Shown one piece after another: positions 1 through 10,344 of a DNA stretch of 64,000 nucleotides. Position numbers and translations under genes: made by a program. Source of the stretch: Anthostomella pinea (taxonomy: Eukaryota > Ascomycota > Sordariomycetes > Xylariales > Xylariaceae); assembly GCA_963556695.1 (NCBI GenBank), contig CAUWAG010000013.1, positions 930,001-994,000 of the forward strand, written 5' to 3'. Below the pieces are notes generated by a model, which saw nothing but the letters and a program-made list of their open reading frames with translations, was not told the origin of the DNA and did not search any database. The number at the start of each line of letters is the position of its first letter. Position 1 is the first letter of the stretch.

Positions 1-376
1 GGTTGGGCGTGGGCAGCGGCGGCGACTGGGCTTGACATGAGACGTGGGACGAGAGCTGGGGACTGCAATTGCCCCAGACCAGGGCGTACTCCCTCGAAGA
101 CAACGAAGATGTCCCGGCACGGCCTGTGCCACACACACCATTCGTGCATGCACACCGGTGAAAGCGTGTCGAGGTGTGGTAAGCTGCCTTTTAGCCGACC
201 CCGAGATAATGCATTATGAAGCCGAAGGGAACAGTTGTATTATTGGTTCCAACAGCTAGTGACTCATTTGCAGTATTTAACGAAACTTTCAGTCCTCGTG
301 TACGCAGTCAATTGCTCACATTCTTAGCTACCCACACCTCCTCCCCATCTTCCATCAGCCCATAACATTGACCGGC
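1..376. other. Left-edge non-coding DNA
   Basis: I see no convincing gene here. It holds the upstream region of the gene starting at 377. The short open frames have no recognisable composition or splice structure. Confidence 0.5.
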
Positions 377-968
377 ATGGCGACTCCCCGGTTTCCTATT
401 GACGAGGCTCCTCATCCGATGCTTGCCCGAAAGACTATGGAGGATGCGCTGACCGTCATGCATGGCGGTCCTCCCCCGTTCCAATGGATTGAGGAGGATG
501 GTCGGTCTCTGATAGGATGCTATGCACCGCTCTGGTAAGTCACTTACATGAGTACGCCTCCTTCCAGTTTGTACCATGTCACTGACCAAAACGGAAAGCT
601 ACTCGCCTGTGATGGCAAGGCAGTTTTTTTCAATGGCCAAGGCAGGCTACGAACCAGCTATTCTGAAGCCGCGTAATCGGGAGCTGGCTATTCTGGGCTT
701 GTGCTCAATTCTGGATGCCCCCTACATTGTGTATTGTCATCGTGCAGTAGGGGCACGAGATGGCCTCACAGAGAATCAGTATGACGAAGGGCTGGCTGGT
801 AGGACGCCTCAGGGCCTCAGCGAGGAAGAAGAAACAGCCTACAGCCTGGGCCGTAAGCTGACGGCACTCACCGGGCCATTGGACGAGGTAACCTGGCAGG
901 AAGCAAGCTCGAAGATGGCCAAGTCGGAAATCGTCGGGATTGTGAATATCATCGCTGGCTATCGATAG
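377..968 (+). CDS. Carboxymuconolactone decarboxylase-like (AhpD-fold) protein, probably truncated
   Basis: Exons are 377-534 and 599-968. The intron has GTAAGT, a CTGAC branch at 582-586 and an AAAG acceptor; this join gives IGCYAPL-CYSPVMARQFF, which fits the family, whereas the nearer CAG at 565-567 puts the downstream codons out of frame. The spliced product is 175 aa. The family signature is PRNRELAILGL followed by the YCHRAVGARDGL helix with its histidine. The family includes small decarboxylases and AhpD-like antioxidant proteins; no CxxC redox motif is visible, so a decarboxylase or isomerase-like role is more likely than AhpD. The odd point is the end: TAG at 966-968 is followed in frame by VALLEQVNGEDRRW and a TGA at 1017-1019, which looks like the normal family C-terminus. 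It may be a recent nonsense allele, or the TAG may be recoded. Family assignment is fairly sure; substrate is unknown. Confidence 0.7.
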
Positions 969-1019
969 GTTGCCCTCTTGGAGCAGGTCAATGGAGAGGA
1001 CAGAAGATGGAGGAAGTGA

Positions 1020-1880
1020 AGTGGGAGCCGCAGTCGAACCTGGTTGGTTGCCTTGAATTAATCCGGCTCGCGATACCATAAGTAGCATACCTGCATCATG
1101 CATGGGACAAAATGTCGGCCACAGCCTACCTAGCCTGCCTTTGACGGGCCTACCGATGTGACGTCCTTGAATGGGCTGTTCTTGCAAAGTGCCAGTAAAG
1201 CGGAAGGATGAAGAGATCGCTCGGCAAAAGAAGTACGGCATGCAACAGCGGCACGGGGAAGATTGCATGCAGACGCGGAGTATCCTGGCGCCCCCCTGCT
1301 TGATCCTGCCCCCCCCCCCCCCCCCCCCCCGATTGCTCCAGGTACGTAGCCTCTTGTCAGATATCAGTAAGAGGCGGCCTGAAATGGCGATCGGTGTCTT
1401 GCTCATCATCAAGATACCAACATGCAAGAGGTACCGTAAGAAGTACAGTAGTATCCTGCCTGCCTTCGCCTGCGCCGTTGGTGTTTTGGAGTGCATCGGC
1501 CTTGCCATTGTCTTATATTAATTGGGTGACATCAATGCATGCTGGCAAGCAGTTGGTTGTCAGGGCGCTTGTCACGACCAAACCTCCTGCCCTGCCCTGC
1601 CCTGTCCTGCCCCGTCCCGGAATGCTGAATGCACCACCACAGCACAGCCCATGGTGGAGAGTTGTAGCAGAGCCGCTCTTTTTCGGGTCTGAGGGCCACC
1701 CCCCAACCGTCGTGTCTTTGCTCCATGGCCTTACTGTGTGTTGCTCTACTAGGCAAATGACTTGATGTAGCTCCGCCATCACCCTCATCGGTCAAGCTCA
1801 CGAGTCCCCTTCGATGGGCAGCTCCAGTCTCTGTTTCATTCCACGACATCTTTGCATGACATGTCCTCCTCGTCGCTTAG
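1020..1880. other. Non-coding stretch between CMD-like gene and MFS relic
   Basis: No gene is seen. It contains a 22-nt poly-C tract (1309-1330) and a short CCTGC-rich run near 1585-1620. The 267-aa minus-strand frame that ends inside the CMD-like gene is an antisense shadow. Confidence 0.5.
1309..1330. repeat. Poly-C homopolymer
   Basis: Twenty-two consecutive C on the plus strand. Such tracts are often length-variable and error-prone in assemblies, so nearby coordinates may be uncertain. Confidence 0.95.
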
Positions 1881-1881
1881 A

Positions 1882-2161
1882 GTGATGGCAGAGAGCCACA
1901 TTCACCCACCGGGGAGAAGCATGAGCACGAGGCCAACCTCCCACAGGATGATCGCTCGGTCGTCGGCCAGGTCCAGCGCAAAGTGACCGGAATCGCTTGG
2001 TTCATTGTGGTTATTGCTATTCTCTCTTCGACTTTCTTGTACGCCCTGGACAACACAGTCGTGGCCAATGTACGGCCGAGCATTATTGAAACGTTCGGCG
2101 GGCGTGTCGATATGTTGCCATGGATATCTGTCGCATACCCTATGGGTGAGCTTGGAGCCAA
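1882..2161 (+). pseudogene. MFS transporter N-terminal fragment
   Basis: One frame from about 1882 reads into a first transmembrane segment (GIAWFIVVIAILSSTFLYAL), then the DHA-type motif LDNTVVANVRPSI, then WISVAYPMGELGANPL, which is typical of the start of fungal 14-TM drug/toxin or siderophore-type MFS transporters. An in-frame TAG lies at 1878-1880 and no ATG is available in this frame after it. After about 2161 similarity ends and no later transmembrane exons follow, so only roughly 90 of the usual 550-600 residues remain. It is most simply a truncated relic. Together with the neighbouring CMD-like gene it could be the ruin of a metabolite cluster, but that is inference. Confidence 0.65.
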
Positions 2162-2925
2162 CCCCCTAAAAGCAGCCTTAATATTGCTCGGCCATAATAC
2201 TAGTTGCTAACTGCGAGCAGTTTGTTGTTACCATCTGTCAGATTTGAGCCAATCGTCAGAGTGAAGTGTGTGTGTATTCCGTCTGTCTAGAGTGTCCTTG
2301 TGCGACCGTGGCAGTCTTGTGCCAGAGGGGGCTGGATCAGGACGGAACAACTAGGTTCCGTTGTCTACCTGTCAAGGTGCCTTCTAGGCGTACCTTTAAT
2401 CCAACACATGCCCATACCTATCCTGAACAGCACCCGTCGCAGAACGTCGGTGTCGCAGAGAGACGCGCAAACGCCTGTTCCCATGCACTAAAAAAACGCG
2501 AGGGTCGTCTACAAGGCGCGGTGCTGCATCGGCGCAAGGTCTTCCTTGTTGTCTGACAAAGTATGGACAAGTACCTATCAACTCTGCCGGATCTATCCAG
2601 TTATGGTGGTCGGCTGTTTGCGCATCCATCGACGCTCGTCCAATCTGGCATAGGTGACGCGTGTCATGATGCTATTGAGGGCTACGTGCTGTGTCGTACT
2701 TCTTACCACAGCTCAAACATCAAGCCAAAGCGGCGCCCTTAACTCTTGCCGTTTGATAGCTAGCAGTATCCATATTGAACAGTGGCGGAATTTTGGATGT
2801 AACGTAGATGACGGTAGTATCGAGGGTGTCGGAGGGCAGGTCCGTAGGTAACGCGTCGCGTGGATTCGGTTTGATAGAGAAGGATATTTGGAGGCAAGTC
2901 TCTATGCGCACATCCAGTTAGTAGT
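2162..2925. other. Non-coding left flank of the transposon nest
   Basis: No gene recognised. It contains scattered short frames only. The last five bases (2921-2925, GTAGT) are the candidate left target-site duplication of the Copia element. Confidence 0.5.
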
Positions 2926-3079
2926 TGTAACATCAAGGGAGGAGAGGAGATAGACACCGGAAGATCTCCAGTGGGGCAGAGACGCACAGGGCATCTGACG
3001 CACCAAGAAGACAGATAATCAATCTCTACACACAGGGCAGAACAATCAATAGGATTAATCAACATCTGTGTATTCAGCA
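2926..3079 (+). repeat. Copia 5' LTR
   Basis: About 154 bp, matching the 3' LTR along a shared core (gatagacaccggaagatct at 2949, then ACACAGGGCAGAACAATCAA, then a TGTATTCA end). The start TGTAACAT has drifted from the TGTTGAAT seen in the 3' copy; the end reads ATTCAGCA against ATTCAACA. Confidence 0.8.
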
Positions 3080-3151
3080 ATTAAGAGTCTCATTGAATCT
3101 ACGCAACCAGCATCCATATTTCGAATACACATATCATACAACCATTTCAAG

Positions 3152-4690
3152 ATGAATATCACAGTTCCCACCCAGAACGCAACTGCGTACTATCGGTCTC
3201 AAAAGGACTTTGTCAGCTGGGGACTCCAATTCTAGAAAAAGGCTGAAGCACTTGGCATCTGGCAACATATCGAGCCAGGGGTAACTACTCTATGGCCAAC
3301 AGCACCAACGCCTCCGGATATCCTATCAGAAGAGTATTCAAAGAAGTCTACCAGAACTGCTCAAATAGCAGTGGAGGAGGAACTGTTGGATATCATACAA
3401 GGCTGAGGCTTTCGGGGCTGAATGCTCTAATGGGCTTAGCTTCAGGGCATTCAGCTGGCGCCATTATCGTATGATTATCTAGTCACCCTGATGGCACACC
3501 TGTACACATATATGGGGGCTTCTCTCCCAGAGATCTTCTTCTCTTCCTCTTTTAATATAGAACGGTTTAAAATCTCTCAGGAACGAGTCCTCGCTTCACA
3601 CCTTATAACAAAGGGAGCAGCTGACTTCAAGATGAACGTCGCCCTATTCGAGCACAAAGACAAGATCTATCAGCGAACCAAGACCTCTATATCCGAACTT
3701 ACCAAGTGGACTCTCGAAACTGTCGATCCTACTATACAAGAGACCAAACTACTCCTTGAACGAAGCCTCCGCCAATTGTCACGGCGAGCATACTGAGGAG
3801 CTCGGATATGGCCGGCAGCAAGCAGCTATTACTCTATTAACGAGAATATCAAGACTAGAGAGGAAAGGAAGAGAGAGAGAGAGATAGGTACAGTGGGAGG
3901 TTGCCCCTTCAAGGGGATCTTCTGGTCAGATCCTTCCCCTATTGGGAAGTATCCGCTTGTCATGTGGGAAGGTCTGTGCAGGCCGTCACACCAATGGTAC
4001 CAAGAGCTCGCAACTGAAGGAGCCATCTATAGTGAGAATATCATGCACCAGGCCCAAGTCAATTACCGTGCCATTATATCAACGGTCAACAAGGGGGTAC
4101 AAAAGAAGAAAGAGAAGGATTTTGTCAGCTGGATTAAAGAGTGGGAATTGGTTATGGCCAGGGCTATGAAAGCCAGGGTCCCTGAAGCTCTATCTCCAGT
4201 AACCTGGTTTAATGACTTCATAGTTGCTGTCGCCTTGATGAACTCCAATTAGTCTTCTCAAGCCAGGGCAAATAAGAAGGAAGAGTGCTTGAAGGCAGTA
4301 TTTCATACTCCCAGATAGCCTCTGACCTCCACGACGACTGGATAACAACGCGCGCCATTACCAATTCTTTGAAGGGATAGAAAGCGGGTTTCCCAGCCCT
4401 TCATGGAGAACAGCCAGACAATATAAGAGACTTAATAAGAGACTTAATTAGAGATAAGAGAGAAAAGGAGCATCCTCAAGAACAATCAGACGCAAGAGGC
4501 AGAGGCCGCAGTAGAGGAAATAACAACCAGAGACAGCAAGGGGGCTCAAGAGGTGGATCAAGAGGAGGTTTCAGAGGAGGAAGTCAGAGAGCTTCTAACA
4601 AAAAGGACCAAGACGATAAAGAAGCTCCCTTAACCACTCAAGCATGCAAGGGATGCTATTATAAAAGGCACTACTTCACAGAGTGCTTTT
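3152..4690 (+). pseudogene. Copia gag relic with zinc knuckle
   Basis: Starts at ATG 3152 (MNITVPTQNATAYYRSQKDF). A TAG at 3233-3235 falls where CAG is likely, then the frame continues. The solo LTR at 3777-3990 interrupts it, and afterwards a QWYQELATEGAIYSENI stretch resumes. An RG-rich part follows, then a CCHC zinc knuckle (C-x2-C-x4-H-x4-C, 4645-4686) typical of Copia nucleocapsid. Several further stops are present, so this is not a functional gene. Confidence 0.75.
3777..3990 (-). repeat. Solo LTR (TGTGACGG family) in Copia gag
   Basis: A 214-bp solo LTR, inverted relative to the Gypsy element at 8459-13617. On the plus strand it starts TGTCACGG and ends CCGTCACA. Perfect 5-bp duplications CCAAT lie at 3772-3776 and 3991-3995. 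It carries a GA-rich tract and the palindromic pair around CCCCTTCAAGGGG. Solo LTRs form by recombination between the two LTRs of a complete element. Confidence 0.92.
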
Positions 4691-4699
4691 ACCTCTTTC

Positions 4700-6856
4700 T
4701 AAACAAGCGACCAAATGGATGGAAAGTCCACCACGGTATGGAGCAAATGGTCAAGATACTGCTTGAAAGGGACAACAATCTATCTGAGGAAGTGGCACAA
4801 ATTTCCAAGAGACAGACACCGCGTGATTGACTCATGGAAAGGGGTGAAAGAGTACAACATGTGCCAACACACACAAAAAAGACAGCAGCATCTTACTTAG
4901 CAAATAATACAAAGTCCTCTTACGCAACTGCCCCTTACCCCCTATTCAATTCGTCAATCCTCAACTCTGGCACAACCTTACATATCTTCAACGTTATCAC
5001 TCGCTTCAATAACTTTCACAGAGCCCTAATAGGTGATGGAGTATATACAGGAGACACCTTCATACCAATCCTAGGATACGGAGAAGTAGACATCACTGCT
5101 CATAACTCACTGGAACCATTCATCTTGACACTATGGAATGTCGCCTTCTGTGAAGGATTTGCGACAAATATTGTATCTTTATGACAACTCAAAAAGCTTG
5201 GATACTACTAGGACAACAAACCTCCTAATAACTGTGTCAGACAAAAGGATAATTTATTGGTGATCAAACTCACGGATAAGTTTGGGCAATGGGTTGTGGA
5301 AGACATACCCCTTGGCAAAACCAAAGCGTCCTTTGCCCTGCAAAGGAGGATGATCAACTCCAAAACAGAAAGAGCTCCAAACAAGGGTGATGAGAACCTC
5401 TGGCACTGGCGACTAGGGCATCCTGGCCCTGAAGTAATTGCTCAGATTACAAAGCATGCTAGAGGAGTGAGAATCAAGGGTCCCTCTACTGCTCAGTGTG
5501 ACGGGTGTGGCAAGGCCAAAATTAAGAAACAGACACGCAGAACACCTAGGCGACCATTAACCAAGCCAGGTAGCATCCTGTCTATAAATTTCCTTGATCT
5601 TGAGAAGGACTCTAATGGCTACTAAAGTATTATGTTTGTCACTTACAGATACTCTGGATACGTGTGGGCATACTTCCTGAAAAGGAGAACTACAGAACAT
5701 ATAATTAACGCCCTTTAAAGCATTGTCGGTATACTGAAAATACAGTTCCAGATCAATATTGAAGGCATAAAAGCAGACAATGAGTTCACCAAGTCAAAGG
5801 ACATTAAGGACTTCATCAAAGACAATCACATCCGAACCAAGCCTTCTTTACCTCATACCCAAGACCAAAACGGAGGCGCTGAACTCTCGGGAGGTATAAT
5901 CAAAATAAAAGCTCTTGCCATGTGCAGCGGAGCCAAGCTTCCAACATATCTCTGGCGTCACATCTATACTGCAGCAGTGTATCTCTACAACCGAACACCA
6001 TCCTGGCATCACAACTGGAAGACCCCATATGAGATGTTCTTCCAATATCTGTTATTCCAAGACGGCCTAGTTACCCCTGACTGCAGACCAATGCATACAC
6101 ACCTACGAGCATATGGATGCAAAATGTTTGCAATGACTGCCACTGCACAGGAGAAGGACCGCCTCAAGAAGCTGAACCCAAAAGCCTGGGTTGGCTATCT
6201 TGTGGGATATAACTCAACCAACATCTATCTGGTCTGGAACCCATTAACCAGCAAGGTCCACGCTATGCGTGATGTGATAGCAGACGAGGACCAGATGTTT
6301 TCAGGAGACTTGAGCGACCTCAAGGACGACCTTCTGCATATCAGCAAGGAACAACTAACACAATTTCTAAGTAGACACAAGGTGCCATCCAAAATCCTAG
6401 AGGACATTCCAGTGTACCAGGAAGATGAAGATCTTAGCAGATTAATACAAGAGCATCCAGACAGAGATGAGATGGACCTGAGTGGTAATGGTGTAGAAGA
6501 TATCCAGGACAAAGCCAACACAAATAGTAGCAAAGGGACTAGTCACCCCTATACATCTGCCGTGTTTGAGCCATACCTGACACCAGAACCCACTCCTCTG
6601 CCTGCGGCAGCACTGCTGGCTGCTACTATCAGAGAGCATGTGGAGGGCCAGGTCAAGATCTTTCAAAGCCCTCATGGCAATCGCAGCCCGGTTCAATCTT
6701 GAGCTCATCCAATACGATGCCGTCAACGCCTTTGTCAATGCAGACCTAGAAAAGAAAGTCTTCACGAAAATGCCACAAGAGCATCATAAACAAAGAAAGG
6801 TCCTCTTACTAAAGAAGGCTCTATATGGATTATGGCAATCTCTTTTGCTATGGTAG
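4700..6856 (+). pseudogene. Copia pol relic, part 1: protease, integrase, start of RT
   Basis: The protease motif around 4963 reads NSGTT where the family has DSG, so the catalytic Asp codon is changed by a G-to-A type event. A GAG-pre-integrase zinc region (HWRLGHPG ... CDGCGKAK) lies at 5398-5530. Integrase core pieces follow, in frames broken by TAA and TAG, ending in the VYLYNRTPSWHHNWKTPYE stretch near 5980-6030. The RT part (YDAVNAFVNADLEKKVF ... LYGL) at 6710-6856 lacks the usual N-terminal RT block, showing an internal deletion near 6650. The last codon before the SINE is TAG (6854-6856). Confidence 0.85.
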
Positions 6857-6869
6857 AAGCATTTCACTA

Positions 6870-7406
6870 TGTTTGTTTGTTTGTTTTGTATTTATCGTGG
6901 GTGCAGTCCCTCAACAGGGCAAACCACGCCTCCCAGAGCCATTGCATCGCAAGGTTATAGAGGTGTCAGTCTAGATACATTCAGATCCGCGCACGAGCCT
7001 ATCCTCGTTGTAGCGGTACCAATCTGGAGTGACCAGATGGTTTTAGTCAATACCCAAGCACGATTCCGTCAGAAAAATCTCCTATCCAGTGACTAAGCGA
7101 CCCAGTGAACCTCAGTACTCTGGTGTACACATCGTTCCAGTAGCCGTTCGATATATGTCGCATTGGTGGGTGAAATAGGTGTTTGTTATCTGCTGGCGAG
7201 GGAAACCACAAGGGGAAAAACCTCGCAGGAGTGGGTGTTGTGGAGACAAGCTGCTTGGCTATCGGGCTCTGCGATAAGGGGCCTCTCCACTGTCGTGTGC
7301 TGGTTGTCGACTCGCACAAGCCGGGTCAGAAGGGGGCCATAGCAGGATTCGAACCCACTTGTTCTCGTCGCCCACCGCACAAACGAGAACACAACCAGGC
7401 GCATTT
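6870..7406 (-). mobile_element. tRNA-derived SINE inserted in Copia RT
   Basis: A 537-bp insertion flanked by a perfect 13-bp duplication AAGCATTTCACTA at 6857-6869 and 7407-7419. Read on the minus strand, the head near 7406 contains a good RNA polymerase III B box (GGTTCGAATCC, complement of 7345-7355) and a weak A box (TGGTTGTGTTC) at tRNA-like spacing. The far end at 6870 is an A-rich CAAA-repeat tail. Long target duplication, pol III head and A-rich tail together are the hallmarks of a SINE. Removing it rejoins the Copia RT frame (QSLLLW-KHFTKTLTD). The body between head and tail matches no family I can name. Confidence 0.82.
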
Positions 7407-7419
7407 AAGCATTTCACTA

Positions 7420-8458
7420 AAACTCTCACAGACCTTAACTTCAAACCAGTCGCTCACGAACCCTGTTGCTTCATAAAGGATGGCATGATCATCTTCTTTT
7501 ATGTGGATGATATTGTGATAGCTTTCAAAGGACACCATCAGAACGCTATTGAGGCGGTCACAAAGAAGCTCAAAGCTATCTATAATTTGACAGGAGGAGA
7601 GCCACTACAGTGGTTCTTGGGAATAGAGATCATCAATGTCACGGCAAGCATACTGAAGAGCTGGGACATGGCCGGCAGCAAGCAGCTATTACTCTATTGA
7701 CGAGAATATCAAGACTAGAAAGGAAAGGAAGAGAGAGAGAGAGAGATAGGTATAGTGGGAGGTTGCCCCTTTAAGGGGATCCTCTGGTCAGATCCTTCCC
7801 CTATTGGGAAGTATCCGCTTGTCATGTGGGAAGGTCTGTGCAGGCCGTCACAATCAAAGACCGAAAACAGCGGCTCATCTGGCTATCTCAAGTCTCATAT
7901 ATCGACAAAATTACAAGCCATATCGACCACAACAAGAAGTGCCAAGAGATCCCTATGAAGCCTCAAGAACTTCTCCCAAGTGACGAGCTTGCCTCGCCAG
8001 CCTCAATCAACAGATACCAAAAGAAGATCGGATCAATCCTGTACGTAGTAGTGATCACACGACTCGATATCTCTTTTGCTGCCTCTCAGCTTTCACGCTT
8101 TAATATTAACCCAAACAATTTATATGCTGCTGTTGCAGAGCATCTATTAGAGTACCTGAAGGGCAATAGGTCTTTTGTTCTTTAATTAGGGGGTAAAGAT
8201 CTGCTGGAAATATGAAACGATGCATCGTTTGCCGATAACTGCCTTGACCAAAAGAGCTCACAAGCATATGTCATAAAGTTATTTAGAGGCATCATTGGCT
8301 GGAGAGCAAACAAACAGAACACAGTGACAACCTTAACAACAGAGGCAGAACTGTTATCTCTTGCTCAAGTAGCCAAGGAAATGATGTTTGTTTCACGGCT
8401 CCTTAGAGAAATTGGCGTATCCTTAGACTGTCCAACTCTCCGGATCTGGTGTGACAAC
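7420..8458 (+). pseudogene. Copia pol relic, part 2: RT palm to RNase H
   Basis: The frame resumes with LTDLNFKPVAHEPCCF and carries the RT catalytic motif YVDD at 7500-7511, then FLGIEI. A solo LTR (7637-7852) interrupts it; the frame continues DRKQRLIWLSQVSYIDKI and then RYQKKIGSILY. RNase H pieces follow (TEAELLSLAQVAKEM). It stops at LRIWCDN (8458), where the Gypsy element is inserted; the rest of RNase H is at 13623 onward. Stop codons and at least one frame change are present. Confidence 0.85.
7637..7852 (-). repeat. Solo LTR (TGTGACGG family) in Copia RT
   Basis: A 216-bp solo LTR of the same family and orientation as 3777-3990. Perfect duplications ATCAA lie at 7632-7636 and 7853-7857. 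Its excision rejoins FLGIEI with DRKQRLIWL in the Copia RT. Confidence 0.92.
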
Positions 8459-8674
8459 TGTGACGGCCTGCACAGACCTTCCCACATGACAAGCGGATAC
8501 TTCCCAATAAGGGAAGGATCTGATCAAAGGATCCCCTTAAAGGGGCAACCTCCCACTGTACCTATCTCTCTCTCTCTCTCTTCCTTTCCTCTCTAGTCTT
8601 GATATTCTCATTAATAAAGTAATAGCTGCTTGCTGCCGGCCATGTCTCAGCTCCTCAGTACGCTCGCCATGACA
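8459..8674 (+). repeat. Gypsy 5' LTR
   Basis: 216 bp, TGTGACGG to CCATGACA, with a CT-dinucleotide tract near 8564-8582. It is the same family as the solo LTRs at 3777 and 7637, which lie in the opposite orientation. Confidence 0.92.
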
Positions 8675-8880
8675 TAATATCAAGACTCATCGATACCAGA
8701 TCAGAAGCCTTGTCTTCAGATCACCACTGCAAGGAGTTTTGCCTCTAGCGGTGGCAGGTGCAGTGTCTCTGAACACCCACCTATCCTAAGGCTTTGAAGC
8801 TCTGCCTTCAGGCCTATTAATACCATCCCTTTACCATTCCACCTACCATTACTACCAATTCCGTCCAATACACTGTGACG

Positions 8881-10344
8881 ATGAGTACCATTATCATTCT
8901 AGAACGTCAGGATAGTTCTGAAGGGACTGGAAGACCAGCCCAACCTATCCAAACATCCCCCAACACCAACAACCTTCCACCAAAGAAAGAACCAAAGAAA
9001 CAGAGAACTAAGGCACGAAGGGGCCAGAGCAAGCCAAACACGTAATCAAAGGCCGTTTTGACCCACAGCAAATCTCCCTCAAACGCTTTATCGTCTTCAT
9101 CTTCCTTTAGGATCACATCCCAGGACCCACAGATCCAGCCCATGGCACTAACCATGAGCGGTGCTCTGGGCCGATCAAACGACCCCTTGCTCTTCAACCT
9201 GGATGCGCTTACGCCAGAGCAGCTAGCCAGACTGCAAACCGAACTACACACCCGGATCCCGAGGTCTGAGCCACCAAGGCCTACAACAAAACGACAGTCT
9301 GTGCATTTCAGCACACCACAAGAAAAACGAGCCTTTCTTTCCTTAGAAACAGGTTCTCCACACACAACGACCCCTAAGTGGGACTTCCCAGCTTCTATGA
9401 CAAAAAACTCAAATGCCATGCGACATTTCATCAAGCTGGCAGATCCTGCAAAGCTGAGTGATGGTCAAAACCCAACCTTTGAACAGTAAAAGAACAGCAC
9501 TTAACGCAAGCTACGGACCAACTGGTGGCTCTTTATCACAAAAGAATCAAAGTTTGACTGGCTTTGTATGCTAATAGAAGGTGATATAGCTATAGCATTG
9601 GAACCATTCATCTCTGAAGAGAACGCTGAGTCACTTACTACTATTGAAGAGGTGTATGACCTTTTCCGGTCCTCTTACAACAATCATGACGCAACTGCTC
9701 AAGCCAGAGATCAGTTCCATGATCTTTGGATGGAACCAGTTCAAAATTTTTACTCCTTTTGTTCCATATGGGTTCTCTTAGCCAGCAAGGCAGGCCTGTC
9801 CCGGACAGAATGGAAGTATGAACTGAACCGAAAGCTGACAACACCCCTGAGGATACAAATAATGGCTTCTTACCTTGACTCTAATGTTTCTTTCAACCAA
9901 TTTCGAAACATCTGTTCTAGCAATGCTTAATAACTTGTAGAGATTAAACGAGTCAAGAAGCAGCGCTAAAGCTTCTTAAAAGCTCCCTCTCGCCATACCA
10001 TCACTGTGGCACCTGGACCCCAACAGTTCATTAGAAGCCTACCAACCCAAGCTTTGTCCAACCAAGCGATTGACACTACCTTCCAACCAGCAAGAGCATC
10101 ACCTGATCAGAAGACTCCCCATCTCTCTGCAGCCCCTGAAAGGAAGCACATTGACCAATCACGCACACCCCACAAGGCAGAAAGTATTACATGCTACTTG
10201 TGTGGCAAAGAGGGCCATATCGCTCCCAAATGTCTAAATAAAAGAACACCTCATGTATATTTTCTGGAAAAAGACAATGGGGCCTCTTCTGGTCTGACCC
10301 AGGATGTTACTTCTGACAACGAATTAAAAAACTCAAAGGCCTAG
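8881..10344 (+). pseudogene. Gypsy gag relic with CCHC knuckle
   Basis: From ATG 8881 (MSTIIILERQDSSEGTGRPA) through broken frames. A capsid-like part lies at 9568-9930 (VYDLFRSSYNNHDATAQARD). A nucleocapsid zinc knuckle CYLCGKEGHIAPKC lies at about 10192-10233. Stops near 9043, 9488, 9503, 9928 and elsewhere break it. Confidence 0.8.

Noticed and set aside
568..598. Alternative 3' splice site (CAG at 565-567) in the CMD-like gene
   Set aside because: It puts the conserved family block out of frame; the AAAG at 598 keeps it.
705..1508. 267-codon minus-strand open frame
   Set aside because: It overlaps the CMD-like gene antisense, includes the poly-C tract as a Gly run and shows no domain.
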